This document shows, in pieces, positions 1-10,860 of a stretch of 64,000 nucleotides of DNA. The notes below the pieces were generated by a model. That model was given only the letters and a program-made list of their open reading frames with translations, made no database searches and was not told the DNA's origin. Both the position numbers and the translations under genes were made by a program. Every line of letters starts with the position of its first letter. The stretch's first letter is position 1. The DNA comes from Pinus tabuliformis (Eukaryota; Streptophyta; Pinopsida; Pinales; Pinaceae). The DNA lies in the NCBI GenBank assembly GCA_031772625.1, contig CM062820.1, forward strand, positions 316,170,783-316,234,782. The letters are read 5' to 3'.

Positions 1-1029
1 CAGATAAACCTTCCTTGTGACGGCCTCTCAATATGAATCCTATGATCCTCTGAGTTTTAGCCTATATACCCCGATGTTCTTGCATCTTTGTATCCTAACA
101 CTCTTTGGTGGTCATGAGTCTAGTGCTGCATGGTTAAAACCATTGTCGTGCCTTCTATTGTTCAAGGGTTAACCTTTTGTTTCCTCCATCAACCCATCAA
201 GCATATCCTTTCATCATGCCCTCTATTGTTTAGAACCAATGCTCAAAATATTCCTCAGAAAACAAAATCATTCTTGTCCCATTTCGTGTGAATTGATGTA
301 GGACACATTATTGCCTACCTTTCGACAGGTATCTTCCTATTGACTTCAACACTCTATCTAGGAAGACAACCCATAAGCACATTCAGTGCCTTGGTACTTG
401 CAGACATTAGTGGTGGGTTCCCTTGTGTTTGATTAGGGGTTCTAATTATTGGCTCCTGGTTAAGCGATTCTACAGGTGTTCGACGACAAAAACATATTTC
501 ACACTTGTTAGATTGTACCGTGCATCTTGGAGACCATCACCATTATTGGTGGTCTTCCTCGCATCTATTAACGGTTTCCATTATTGACTAATAATCATAT
601 GATTTCGTGCATGTTCGACATCAATGCATATATTCACATGTATCGATCTATGCTATTCGGTGAAGCGGAAATCAAGACCTTAGGTAGAGGCTTGCATCAC
701 TCAGCCTTGTTTCCTCTCCCAAGTTGCGTATATTGTTTTTTGGAGACAGATTATCGAGATGATTCTATTATGACACCGGATCTGCATTATGCCTATCGGT
801 GACCAACATCGTCATATCTCTTTGGAGAAAATCACTCTGACATAGCTACTGAGCATGGGAATGCGTGACTCAGGACATGATTTTAGTAGTTTATATATAT
901 ATGTGTTGTATCAAGTTTCCCGTACCACCCAAAGCTCCAATCTTCTCTCTCTTTTTGACAGAAAATTATAGTTAAGTAAAGTATTTAGGCCATTGCCGCA
1001 ACCTCTGATCTCATACTGTAGGGGGCATC

Positions 1030-2047
1030 TGTTATACAACATATTGACCTCCTCATCAACTCAGAGGGGGAAGACATGATAACTGAAGCAAAGATGAAGA
1101 TGACATGCCTTGTTTCCACACTAACGCTGGCTATGCACTTGCTTTATAAAGATTCTCTGCAAGCCTATGTGTGCGTTCGTGACCCAATTAACTCAAGTTA
1201 CTAGTTCAGGAACAACATTAGTGGATCCTAGTGAAGTTTTAAGGGTCAAAGGAACGAATTGACTCAAAAATATCTAGTTTTGTTCCTAAAATCACTCAAG
1301 AAAAGCAAGGAAACATCCAGATTCGACCTATTTGGAGGATTTCTAATCCTAAAGAAGGAGGCAAATGGGAAAGAGCTAAAAAGAATGGCAAGCTCATTGA
1401 TTTTTCCATAGGGAACTCAAGGAGGAACTTGGAAACCCTAACTCAATTACTACATATGCAAAGCTAGGGCTATGGTGATAGAGGTGAGAGAATTTGAAAG
1501 GATAACATACTTGACTGTTGAGCATTGTCTCAAATCATAAGAAGTTGGAAAGAAGGGAGAGAGAGAGAGAAGATGGATGGGTAAGGGAAGGCTAACACAA
1601 TAGATGGTTGTAATCACTCTTCCAACATTAATATAGAACTGCAGTTGTATTGTCTACTCTGTGGTGTTGGTACTATCATTCATTTAGTTGTTTTTCCAAT
1701 ACCTTTTAGCATGAGTAGCTTAGTTATGTGTAACTAGATGTTCTTTTATTTATTCATGTATTAGTTATCAAAGTTGTATGTTGTGATTATTCTTATCTCT
1801 TCTATGTGCAGGACTTGATCTGGAGCTAGCTCAGGGGATTTCCACCTAGCTGGGTTGTGCTCTCCAGAAAATATACACAGAGGATTGAGGTAATCTACTT
1901 CTCCTACTTTGATAGTTAGTTAATGTTTATGAACAAGCATGTAACTTTGTGACGGTTGCAGATAATCTTACAGTCTACTAAATGTCCCGGGAAGACCTTT
2001 GAGGGTATCTTCATTCTCCATACACCGTGCATTTTTATCCTATAGTA
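1030..2047 (+). repeat. Family A LTR, copy a
   Basis: It starts TGTTATAC after the purine tract and ends next to GAATTGGCGACTCC. The last base pair of the canonical CA is mutated (TATAGTA, where copy b has TATAACA). It aligns over its whole length with the LTRs at 5423 and 9830. A GA-rich microsatellite lies near 1558. Confidence 0.88.
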
Positions 2048-2766
2048 GAATTGGCGACTCCTCCTGTGCGAGGATCGAGTGATGACCAGCGACCCTGCCT
2101 CGGCTCCCTCAGATCAAGGGGACCTAAGCTCATCCTTGGGCACATAAAAGGCACCCTCTCAAGAAAGAATGAAAGTATGATAGTGCCACACCCAGAACTG
2201 TGTTGGGTACGAGTCTTGCATGCCATTAACTCTGCCTTCAACTGGCGAAGCACTGCTTCACACCAGTTGAACATATGTGGCTGGACATATTCAATTGCAA
2301 GAAATAGTTGGGCCTTTGTCGCAATGTGGGGACTCTTTGACCCCACCAACTGCACAATCAACCATAAAATTTTCCTCATGGACCTGGACCTTATCCTCTC
2401 TATGGGGACTCTGTTGCTGACTAATCCACTCTCAGGGATGTAGTAGGATTGCAACAGCTCTAAGGTGGATCGTGGATCTGGCCTACCACCAATGAAGTTT
2501 TCCTATGCCCCACGACACGACAAACTAGTTAAAAAGTATATGTCATCACAGTCAATAACCAACTCCTGATCTCCAATCCTGAACACTTGCTCATGTTCAT
2601 CCTAGCGCTGGATAATCCATCTCAATAAATCCTCCTATCCTTTCATCAATTCCAACTTTGCATACTTCAGTAAACTGCAGCATCCCAATGCAAGTACGCA
2701 TGCTGGATCATTTCACATCAGCAATTCCTAGCTATCTTGGGCCCGTTCTCTCCATAGGCTAGTCAT
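2035..2766 (-). pseudogene. Antisense ORF with plant-mobile-domain-like region (copy a)
   Basis: On the minus strand one frame runs from a Met at 2766 to a stop at 2035, with only a few TAG/TGA stops. It holds a segment reading LLRWIIQR.DEHEQVF, then IGDQELVID, then DDIYFLTSL. The spacing W...F..GDQE..I...D..FLT.L resembles the plant mobile domain (PF10536-like), known both from plant proteins and as extra ORFs in Tat-lineage gypsy elements. The C-terminal part reads through the PBS and stops inside the LTR. The second copy at 6436-7166 keeps the same protein. I infer a captured or element-borne antisense gene, now dead. The domain call is by eye. Confidence 0.6.
2052..2061 (+). promoter_or_regulatory. 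Primer-binding site, tRNA-Arg type (copy a)
   Basis: TGGCGACTCC lies 4 bases past the LTR end. This start is known as the tRNA-Arg-complementary PBS of Ogre/Tat elements. Here the match weakens after 10 bases. Confidence 0.7.
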
Positions 2767-3224
2767 TGTGGCCTGAAACCTGCACAAAATAACCCTAAAG
2801 ACAGTCAAGATGGGGCAAAATAGCTTCAGGAATCCTTGCATAAGGTTTTTAGCTGCGCCCTTCAGCTCTAACGCTATGCCTAGTGATACACAAGGACGAT
2901 TAATGCCCTCCAGTAGCTTGTACAGAGCATCTAACGCTCCTTACAGGCCATCTGGAGGGTGTTAGTGCGCAAACAGGGCTTTAGGGCACCTCAAATCTGC
3001 AAAATTCCACTCCTGAAACTGTCAAGAAAGGTTAAGAAATTCATAGAGCAAGGTTTTAGCCACTACTTGGGACTGAAAACACGTCGAATGGTCGCCCGGA
3101 TCTCTTGCAATGGTCTGTGGAAAATCTGCTCCTCTTTAGCTCCAAAATGCCTTCACAAATCTCAAATAGTAAAAATGGTGAATGTGAAAGCTCAAAACAT
3201 TTCCTTATATTTATTTTTGGAGAC

Positions 3225-4320
3225 ATGATTTTTTGAAATCATTAAAGAGGAAGTAATCCATTCTCCATGATTTTTTATCATTCATGAACCCATATGATAG
3301 GAATTGCTACCTTTAATACTTTTTCTACCTTTTTGATGAAAGTACCTTCAGGAATGAAAAGTAGTAAAAGCTGCATGCAATTCTCAAAAGAGTGTTTCTC
3401 TTTTATGGGATATTTTTTTGCTCTAAAAAATCAAAAAATCCCCGAGTTTCCATCATTGGGCTCGTAAAACATATACGATGATGGTCTGAGCAATTCTTTT
3501 TCACTATTTCTCTAGCTCATTAAATTGAAAAAGACCTTTAGAGCATTCTTTTTAGGCACTTTTTTCTTGCTCATTAAACTGAAAAAATCTTGAGTTTTGT
3601 CTTTAGGCTCGTTAAATATTGATAAAGATGACCTGAGCTTTCTTTTAGGTACTTTTCTCACTCTTTAAACTGAAAATCTCATTTTTTTGTCACCAGGCTC
3701 ATTAAAAATCTACGGCAGCAGCAAAAGCACTATCTTTTTTGGGACCATTTCTCACTCTTAAATTGAAAAATCCCCGAGTTTTCCCCTCCTTCGGGCTCGT
3801 TAAATCTACGAAGGAGGAATGAGCAATTCTTTTACCTCTTTTTCCTAGCTCACTAGACTAAAAAAGATACCTTGAGTTTTGTTCATTTGACTCGTTAAAA
3901 TTTGATGAAGGGATTGAGTTTGTCATTGCATGACTCACTAAAAATTCACAATGAAAAATGTGTTTAGTCCGTCTCCTCGTACTTGTAACAAAATGAGGTC
4001 GACATCCATTGAACATAATTTTCTCTTTATTCGGATTCAATGGATTAACTCACAAAAAAGTAACTGATCCGGGTATATTATTAACCTTTTGTCACACCCG
4101 GTTAACAACTATGACAAAGGGACCACCATGGAGTCGTTCTTTACGATCTTTTCAGACTGTCTAAATATGAAAAGGCCACCAAGTTGTCTAATCTGGACTC
4201 ATTAAATTACACAGACAAGATATAGAGGCATTCTTTTTGCGGTCCATCTCAGACTCTTAAAACATGAAAAGGTCAACAAGTTTACCTGTCTGGACTCAAA
4301 AAACTAATCAGATGGGGAAA
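3225..4320 (+). repeat. Array of variable-stem, conserved-loop hairpins (copy a)
   Basis: At least 14 short inverted repeats follow each other. Examples as left arm/right arm: 3450-3458/3476-3484, 3496-3503/3526-3533 (CTTTTTCA/TGAAAAAG), 3599-3605/3623-3629, 3785-3793/3809-3817 (CCTCCTTCG/CGAAGGAGG), 3923-3928/3949-3954, 4004-4013/4036-4045 (ATCCATTGAA/TTCAATGGAT), 4148-4154/4168-4174, 4184-4189/4213-4218, 4281-4292/4309-4320. Stem sequences differ, but most loops contain a version of GGCTCGTTAAA or GACTCATTAAA. Hairpins with a constant U-rich/GAAAAA stem tend to alternate with variable ones at roughly 92-97 bp. No protein-coding signal was seen. Function is unknown. Confidence 0.8.
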
Positions 4321-4389
4321 GTGGACAATACAACTACATTCAGTATTAGAAAACGTGGTTTGGTAGTAGTCGTTCCCTTGAACATGGCA

Positions 4390-5422
4390 CTCCCTCAGAT
4401 AAACCTTCCTTGTGACGGCCTCTTAATATGAATCCTACCATCCTATGAGTTTTAGCCTATATACCCGGATGTTCTTCCATCTCTGTATCCTAACACTCTT
4501 TGGTGTTCATGAGTCTAGTGCTACATGGTTAAAACCATTGTCATGCCTTCTATTGTTCAAGGGTTAACCTTTTGTTTCCTCCATCAACCCATCAAGCATA
4601 CCCTTTCATCATGCCCTCTTTTATTTAGACCGAATGCTCAAAATATTCCTCAAAAAAAAAATCATTCTTGTCCTATTTCATGTCGATTGATGTAGAACAC
4701 ATTATTTCCTACCTTTCGACAGGTATCTTCCTATCAACTTCAACACTCTATCTAGGAAGACAACCCAGAAACACATTCAGTGCCTTAGTACTTGCAGACA
4801 TTAGTGGCAGGTTGCCTTGTGTTTGATAAGGGGTTCTCATTATTGGCTCCTAGTTAAGTGATTCTATGGGTGTTCGATGACAAAAACATCTTTCACACTC
4901 GTTAGATTGTACTGTGCATCTTGGAGACCATCACCATTATTGGTGGCCTTCCTCGCATCTGTTAATGGTCTCCATTATTGACTAGTAATCAAATGATTTC
5001 ATGCATGTTCGACATCAACGCATATATTCACATGTATCGATCTATGTTGTTCGGTGAAGTGGAAATCAAGACCTTGGGTAGAGGCTTGCATCACTCAGCC
5101 TTGTTTCCTCTCCCAAGTTGCGTATATTGTTTTTTGGAGACATCTTATCAGGATGATTCTATTATGACATTGAATCTACATTGTGCTTATCGGCGGCCAA
5201 CATCATCATATCTCTTTGGATAAAATCACTCTAACATAGCTACGGAGCATGGGAATGCCCGACTCAGGACATGATTTTAGTAGTTTTATATATATGTGTT
5301 GTATCAGGTTTCCCATACCACCCGAAGCTCCAATCCTCTCTCTCCTTTTGAAGGAAAATTACAGTTAAGTAAAGTATTTCAGCCATCATCATAGCCTCTG
5401 ATATCATATTTTAGGGGGCATC
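4390..5422 (+). repeat. Conserved non-coding 3' internal domain, family A, ending in purine tract
   Basis: This kilobase upstream of the LTR is present three times in the array (also 1-1029 and 8795-9829). It is recognisably related to 19840-20640 of element A', although the two families differ elsewhere. Short ORFs in it are not kept open in A', so the conservation looks like RNA or DNA signal rather than protein. It includes GAGCATGGGAATGCCCG and ends with AGGGGGCATC, the presumed plus-strand primer. Confidence 0.7.
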
Positions 5423-6448
5423 TGTTATATAGAAAATTGACCTCCTCATCAACTCAGAGGGGAAATACATGATAGCTAAAGCAAAGACAAATGTCACATG
5501 CCTTGTTTCCACACTAATGTTGGCTATGCATTGACAACCTGCTTTATACAACTTCTCTACAAGCCTAAGGGTGTGTTAGTGACCCAACTAACTCAGGTTA
5601 ATAGTTCGGAACAGTGTTAGTGGATCCTAGTGAAGTTCTAAGGGTCAAAGTAATGAATTGACTCATAAATATCTAGATATTTGTTCCTAAAATCACTCAA
5701 GAAAAGCAAGGAAACATCTAGATTCATCCTATTTGGAGGATTTCTAATCCTAATGAAGGAGGCAAATGGGAAACAGTTGAAAAGCATGGAAATTTCATTG
5801 CTTTCACCCTATGGAACTTAAGGAGGAACTTGGAAACCCTAACTCAATTGCTACATATGCAAAGTTAGGGCTATGGTGATAGAGGTCAGAGCATTTGGAA
5901 GGATAGCATACTTGACTGTTGAGCATTGCCTCAAATCATAAGAAGTTGGCAAGAAGGGAGAGAGAGAGAGAGAAGCTGGAGGGGTAAGGGAAGGCTGATA
6001 CAACAGATGGTTGTAATCACTCTTCCAACATTAATATAAAACTGCAATTGCACTGTCTACTCCATGGTGTTGGTACTATCATTCATTCAATTGTTTGTCC
6101 AATACCTTTTAGCATGAGTAGCTTAGTTATGTGTAACTAGATGTTATTTTATGTATTCATGTATTAGTTAGCAGAGTTGTATATTGTGATTATGCTTGTC
6201 TCTTCTATGTGCAAGACTTGATTTGGAGCTGGCTCAGGGATTTCCACATAGCTGCATTGCACTCTCCAGCAAATCTACATGGAGGCTTGAGGTAATATAC
6301 TTCTCCTAATTTGATAGTTAATTAATGTTTATGAACATGCATGTAACTTTGTGACGGTTGTAGATAATCTTACAGTCTGTCGAAGGTCCCGAGAAAACCT
6401 TTGAGGGTATCTTCATTCTCCATACTTCATGCATTTTATCCTATAACA
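5423..6448 (+). repeat. Family A LTR, copy b
   Basis: It runs from TGTTATAT to TATAACA with canonical TG...CA ends. It is shared by the internal regions on either side, which is the signature of a tandem retroelement array. Confidence 0.9.
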
Positions 6449-7166
6449 GAATTGGCGACTCCTCCTGTGCGAGGATCGAGTGATGACGAGTGACCCTCCC
6501 TCGGCTCCCTCAGATCAAGGGGACCTATGCTCATCCTTGGGTGCATAACAAGAACCCTCTCAAGAAAGAATGAAACTATGATAGTGTCATACCCAAAACT
6601 ATGTTAGGTACGAGTCTTGCATGTTGTTAACTCCGCCTTCAGCTGGCGAAGCACTGCTTCACACCTGTTGAACATCTGTGGTTGGACACAGTCAACTACA
6701 AGCAATAGTTGGGCCTTTGTCACAACATGGGGACTCTTTGACCCCGCCAACTGCACAATCAACCATAAAATTTCCCTCATAGACTTGGACCTTATCCTCT
6801 CTATGGGGACTCTGTTGCTGACTAATCCGCTCTCAAGGACGCAGTAGGATTGCAACAACTCTAGGGTAGATCGTGGATCTGGCCTACCACCGGTGAGGTT
6901 TGTCTATGCCCATGGCACGACAAACCAGTTAAAATGAATATGTCATCACGGTCAATAACCAGCTCCTGATCTCAAATCCTGAAAACTTGCTCGTGTTCAT
7001 CCCAGCGTTGGATAATCCATCTCAATAAATCCTCCTGCCCTTTCATCAACTCCAACTTTGCATACTTCAGTAAACCACAATGGCACAATGCAAGTATACA
7101 TGCTGGATTGTTTCACATCAGCAATTCCAGGCTATCATGGGCCTATTCTCTCCATAGGCTAGTCAT
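6436..7166 (-). pseudogene. Antisense plant-mobile-domain-like ORF (copy b)
   Basis: Homolog of the ORF at 2035-2766. The minus-strand reading keeps LKYAKLELMKGQEDLLR and LLRWIIQRWDEHEQVF, followed by a D-D-I...LTGLS segment. A frameshift lies near 6890, and the reading then continues through ELLQSYC and ESGLVSNRVPIER. Like copy a it ends beyond the PBS in the LTR. Two copies degraded at different positions show that the ancestral unit carried one longer ORF. Confidence 0.6.
6453..6462 (+). promoter_or_regulatory. Primer-binding site, tRNA-Arg type (copy b)
   Basis: TGGCGACTCC lies 4 bases after the canonical LTR end TATAACA, matching the copy at 2052. Confidence 0.7.
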
Positions 7167-7624
7167 TGTGGCCTGAAACCTGCACAAAATAACCCTCAAG
7201 ACAGTCAAAATGGGGCAAAATAGCTTCAGGAATCCTTGGATGAGGTTTTTAACTATGCCCTTCATCCCTAACGCTACCCCCAGTGATACACAGGGAGGAT
7301 TAACGCCCTCCAATAGCTTGTATAGAGTGTTTAATGCTCCCTACAGGTCATCTGGAGGGTATTAGTGCGCAAACAGGGCTTTAGGGCACCTCAGATCTGC
7401 AAAAATCCACTCCTAAAACTATCAAGAAAGGTTAAGAAATGCATAGAGAAAGGTTTTAGCCACTACCTAGGACTGACGGCATGTCGAATGGTCGCTCGGA
7501 TCTCCTGCAATGGTCCGTGGAAAATCTGCTCCTCTTTAGCTCCAAAATGCCTTCACAGATCTCAAATAGTAAAAATGGTGAATGTGAAAGCTCAAAACAT
7601 TTCATTATATTTATTTTTGGAGAG

Positions 7625-8722
7625 ATGATTTTTTGAAATCATTAAAGACGAAGTAGTCCATTCTCCATTATTTTTTATCATGCATGAACCCATAGGATAG
7701 GAATTGCTGCCTTTCATAATTTTTTCGCCTTTTTGATGAAAGTACCTTCAGGAATGAAAAGCAGTAAAAGCTGCATGCAATTCTCAAAAGAGCATTGTTC
7801 TTTGATGGGATATTTTCTTGCTCTAAGAAATCGAAAAATCCTCGAGTTTTTCATCATTGGGCTCATAAAACATATACGACGATGGTCTGAGCAATTCTTT
7901 TTCACTCCTTTTCTAGCTCATTAAATTGAAAAAGACCTTTAGAGCATTCTTTTTAGGCACTTTTTTCTCGCTCATTAAACTAAAAAAATCCCGAGTTTTG
8001 TCTTTAGGCTCGTTAAGTATTTATAAAGATGACCCAAGATTTCTTTTAGGTACTTTTCTCGCTCGCTAAACTGAAAAATCTCGATTTTTTGTCACCGGGC
8101 TCGTTAAAAATCTACGGCAGCAACAAGAGCACATTCTTTTTTGGGACCATTTCTCACTCTTAAATCAAAAAATCCTCAAGTTTTTCCCTCCTTCGGGCTT
8201 GTTAAATCTATGAAGGAGGAATGAGTAGTTCTTTTACCTCTTTTTCCTAGCTCACTAAACTAAAAAGGATACCTTGAGTTTTGTTCATTTGACTCGTTAA
8301 AATTTGATGAAGGTATTGAGTTTGTCATCGCGCGACTCATTAAAAATTCAAGATGAAAAATGAGTTTAGTCCGTCTCCTCGTACTCGTAACAAAATGAGG
8401 TCGACATCCATTGAACATAGGTTTCTATTTATTCGGATTCAATGGATTAACTCATGGAAAAGTAATTGATTCGGGTATGCTATTAACCTTTTGTCGCACC
8501 CAGTTAACAACTATGACAAAGGGACCACCATGGAGTCGTTCTTTACGATCTTTTCAGACTCTTTAAATTTGAAAAGACCACCGAGTTGTCTAGTCTGGAC
8601 TCATTAAATTACATAGACAAGATATAGAGTCGTTCTTTTTGCAGTCCTTTTCAAAACCTTAGAACATGAAAAGATCGAAGAGTTTACCCGTCTGGACTCA
8701 ATAAACTAATCAGATGGGTAAA
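7625..8722 (+). repeat. Array of variable-stem, conserved-loop hairpins (copy b)
   Basis: Second copy of the hairpin array. The clearest member is TTTACCCGTCTG at 8683-8694 paired with CAGATGGGTAAA at 8711-8722: 12 pairs with one G-T, loop GACTCAATAAACTAAT. Others are 8087-8095-type partly decayed stems, 8187-8195/8211-8219 (the inner pair is G-T where copy a has G-C), 8406-8415/8438-8447 and 8550-8556/8570-8576. A stem near 8650-8670 (CTTTTCA/TGAAAAG) is intact here but broken in copy a, so the two copies have lost different hairpins. Confidence 0.8.
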
Positions 8723-9829
8723 GTGGACAATACAGCTGCATTTAGTATTAGAAAGCATGGTTTGGCAATAGTCATTCCCTTGAACATGGCACTCCCTCAT
8801 ATAAACCTTCCTTGTGCCGGCCTCTCAATATGAATCCTACCATCCTATGAGTTTTAACCTATATACCCCGATGTTCTTGCATCTCTGTATCCTAACACTC
8901 TTTGGTGTTCACGAGTCTAGTGTTACATGGTTAAAACCATTGTCATGCCTTCTATTGTTCAAGGGTTAACCTTTTGTTTCCTCCATCAATCCATCAAAGC
9001 ATATCCTTTCATCATGCCCTCTATTGTTTAGACCCAATGCTCAAAAGATTCCTCAAAAAACAAAAGCATTCTTGTCCCGTTTCATGTCGATTGATGTAGG
9101 ACACATTATTGCCTACCTTTCAACAAGTATCTTCCTATCGACTTCAACATTCTATCTAGGAAGACAACCTAGCAACACATTCAGTGCCTTGGTACTTGCA
9201 GATATTAGTGGCAAGTTGCCTTGTGTTTGATCAGGGGTTCTCATTATTGGCTCCTTGTTAAATGATTCTACGGGTGTTTGACGACAAAAACATCTTTCAC
9301 ACTCGTTAGATTGTACTGTGCATCTTGGAGACCATCACCATTATTGGCGGCCTTCCTCGCATCTGTTAACAGTCTCCATTATTGACTAGTAATCAAATTA
9401 TTTCGTGCATGTTCAACATCAAGGCATAATATATTCACATGTATCGATCTATGTTGTTCGGTGAAGCGAAAATCAACACCTTGGGTAGAGGCTTGCATCA
9501 CTCAACCTTGTTTCCTTTCCCAAGTTGCGTATATTGTTTTTTGGAGACAGCTTATCGGGATGATTCTATTATGACGCCAGATTCGCATTGTGCTTATCGG
9601 CGGCCAACATCGTCATATCTCTTTAGAGAAAACCACTCTGACATAGCTAATGAGCATGGGAATGCCCGACTCAGGACATGATTTTAGTAGTTTTATATAT
9701 ATGTGTTCTATCAGGTTTCCCGTACCACCCGAAGCTCCAATCCTCTCTCTCTTTTTGAAGGAAAATGATAGTTAGGTAAAGTATTTTGGCCATTGTCACA
9801 GCCTCTGATCTCATACTTTAGGGGGCATC

Positions 9830-10853
9830 TGTTATACAACAATTTGACCTCCTCATCAACTCAGAGGGGAAAGACATGATAGCTGAAGCAAAGACGAAGA
9901 TCACATGCCTTGTTTCCACACTAACGCTAGCTATGCACTGACAACCTGCTTTATAAAGCTTCTCTGCAAGCCGAAAGGTGCATTAGTGACCCAACTAACT
10001 CAAGTTACTAGTTCAAGAACAATGTTAGTGGACCCTAGTGAAGTTCTAAGGGTCAAAGGAATGAATTGACTCATAAATATCTAGATATTTGTTCCTAAAA
10101 TCACTCAAGAAAAGGAAGGAAACATCCAGATTCGACCTATTTGGAGGATTTCTAATCCTAATGAAGGAGGCAAATGGGAAAGAGCTGAAAAGCATGGCAA
10201 GTTCATTGCTTTTGCCCTAGGGAACTCAAGGAGGAACTTGGCAACCCTAACTCAATTGCTACATTTGCAAAGCTAGGGCTATGGTGATAGAGGTTAGAGA
10301 ATTTGAAAGGATAGCCTACTTGACTGTTGATCATTGTCTCAAATCATAAGAAGTTGGCAAGAAGGGAGAGAGAGAGAAGCTGGAGGGGTAAGGGAAGGCT
10401 AAAACAACAGATGGTTGTAATCACTCTTCCAACCTTAATATTTAACTGCAGTTGTACTATCTACTTTGTGGTGTTGGTATTATCATTCATTTAGTTGTTT
10501 GTCCAATACCTTTTAGCATGAGTAGATTAGTTATGTGTAACTGGATGTTCTTTTATGTATTCATATATTAGTTATCAGAGTTGTATGCTGTGATTATGCT
10601 TATCTCTTCTATGTGCAGGACTTGATCTAGAGCCAGCTCAGGGGATTTCCACCTAGCTGCATTGCGCTCTCCGGCAAATCTACACAGAATCTTGAGGTAA
10701 TCTACTTCTCCTACTTTGATAGTTAGTTAATGTTTATGAACATGCATGTAACTTTGTGACGGTTGAAGATAATCTTACAGTCTGCCAAAGATCCCGGGAA
10801 GACATTTGAGGGTATCTTCATTCTCCATACACCATGCATTTTATCCTATAGCA
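9830..10853 (+). repeat. Family A LTR, copy c (right end of array)
   Basis: It aligns with LTRs a and b from TGTTATAC to TATAGCA. After 10853 the sequence departs from family A: no TGGCGACTCC follows. This marks the right border of the array. Confidence 0.88.
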
Positions 10854-10860
10854 GCAACAA

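Larger units (their letters stand above)
1..10853 (+). mobile_element. Tandem array of non-autonomous Tat-like LTR retrotransposon (family A)
   Basis: The same sequence recurs with a period of about 4.4 kb: the start of the window reappears near 4397 and 8798. Each unit is a 1.02-kb LTR plus a 3.38-kb internal region, arranged as partial internal, LTR, internal, LTR, internal, LTR. LTRs begin TGTTATA and end TATAACA or a decayed form. A PBS (TGGCGACTCC) follows two LTRs and a purine tract (AGGGGGCATC) precedes all three, so the element reads on the plus strand. No gag or pol is present, so it could only have moved with borrowed enzymes. Sharing of LTRs between units is expected after unequal or LTR-LTR recombination (inference). 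The left end lies outside the window. Confidence 0.9.

Noticed and set aside
584-802. Short plus-strand ORF repeated at 4978-5223 and 9439-9681
   Set aside because: It is kept only because the whole repeat is kept. The homologous stretch of A' (about 20260-20340) has no open frame, and no domain is recognisable.
2959-3228. Plus-strand 89-codon ORF, also at 7365-7628
   Set aside because: The reverse strand carries the better-supported antisense reading nearby. Two copies in a tandem array are not independent evidence of coding.
3225-4320. CRISPR-like array
   Set aside because: The constant parts are degenerate and the variable parts are self-complementary arms, not spacers of uniform length. 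The setting is a plant retroelement.
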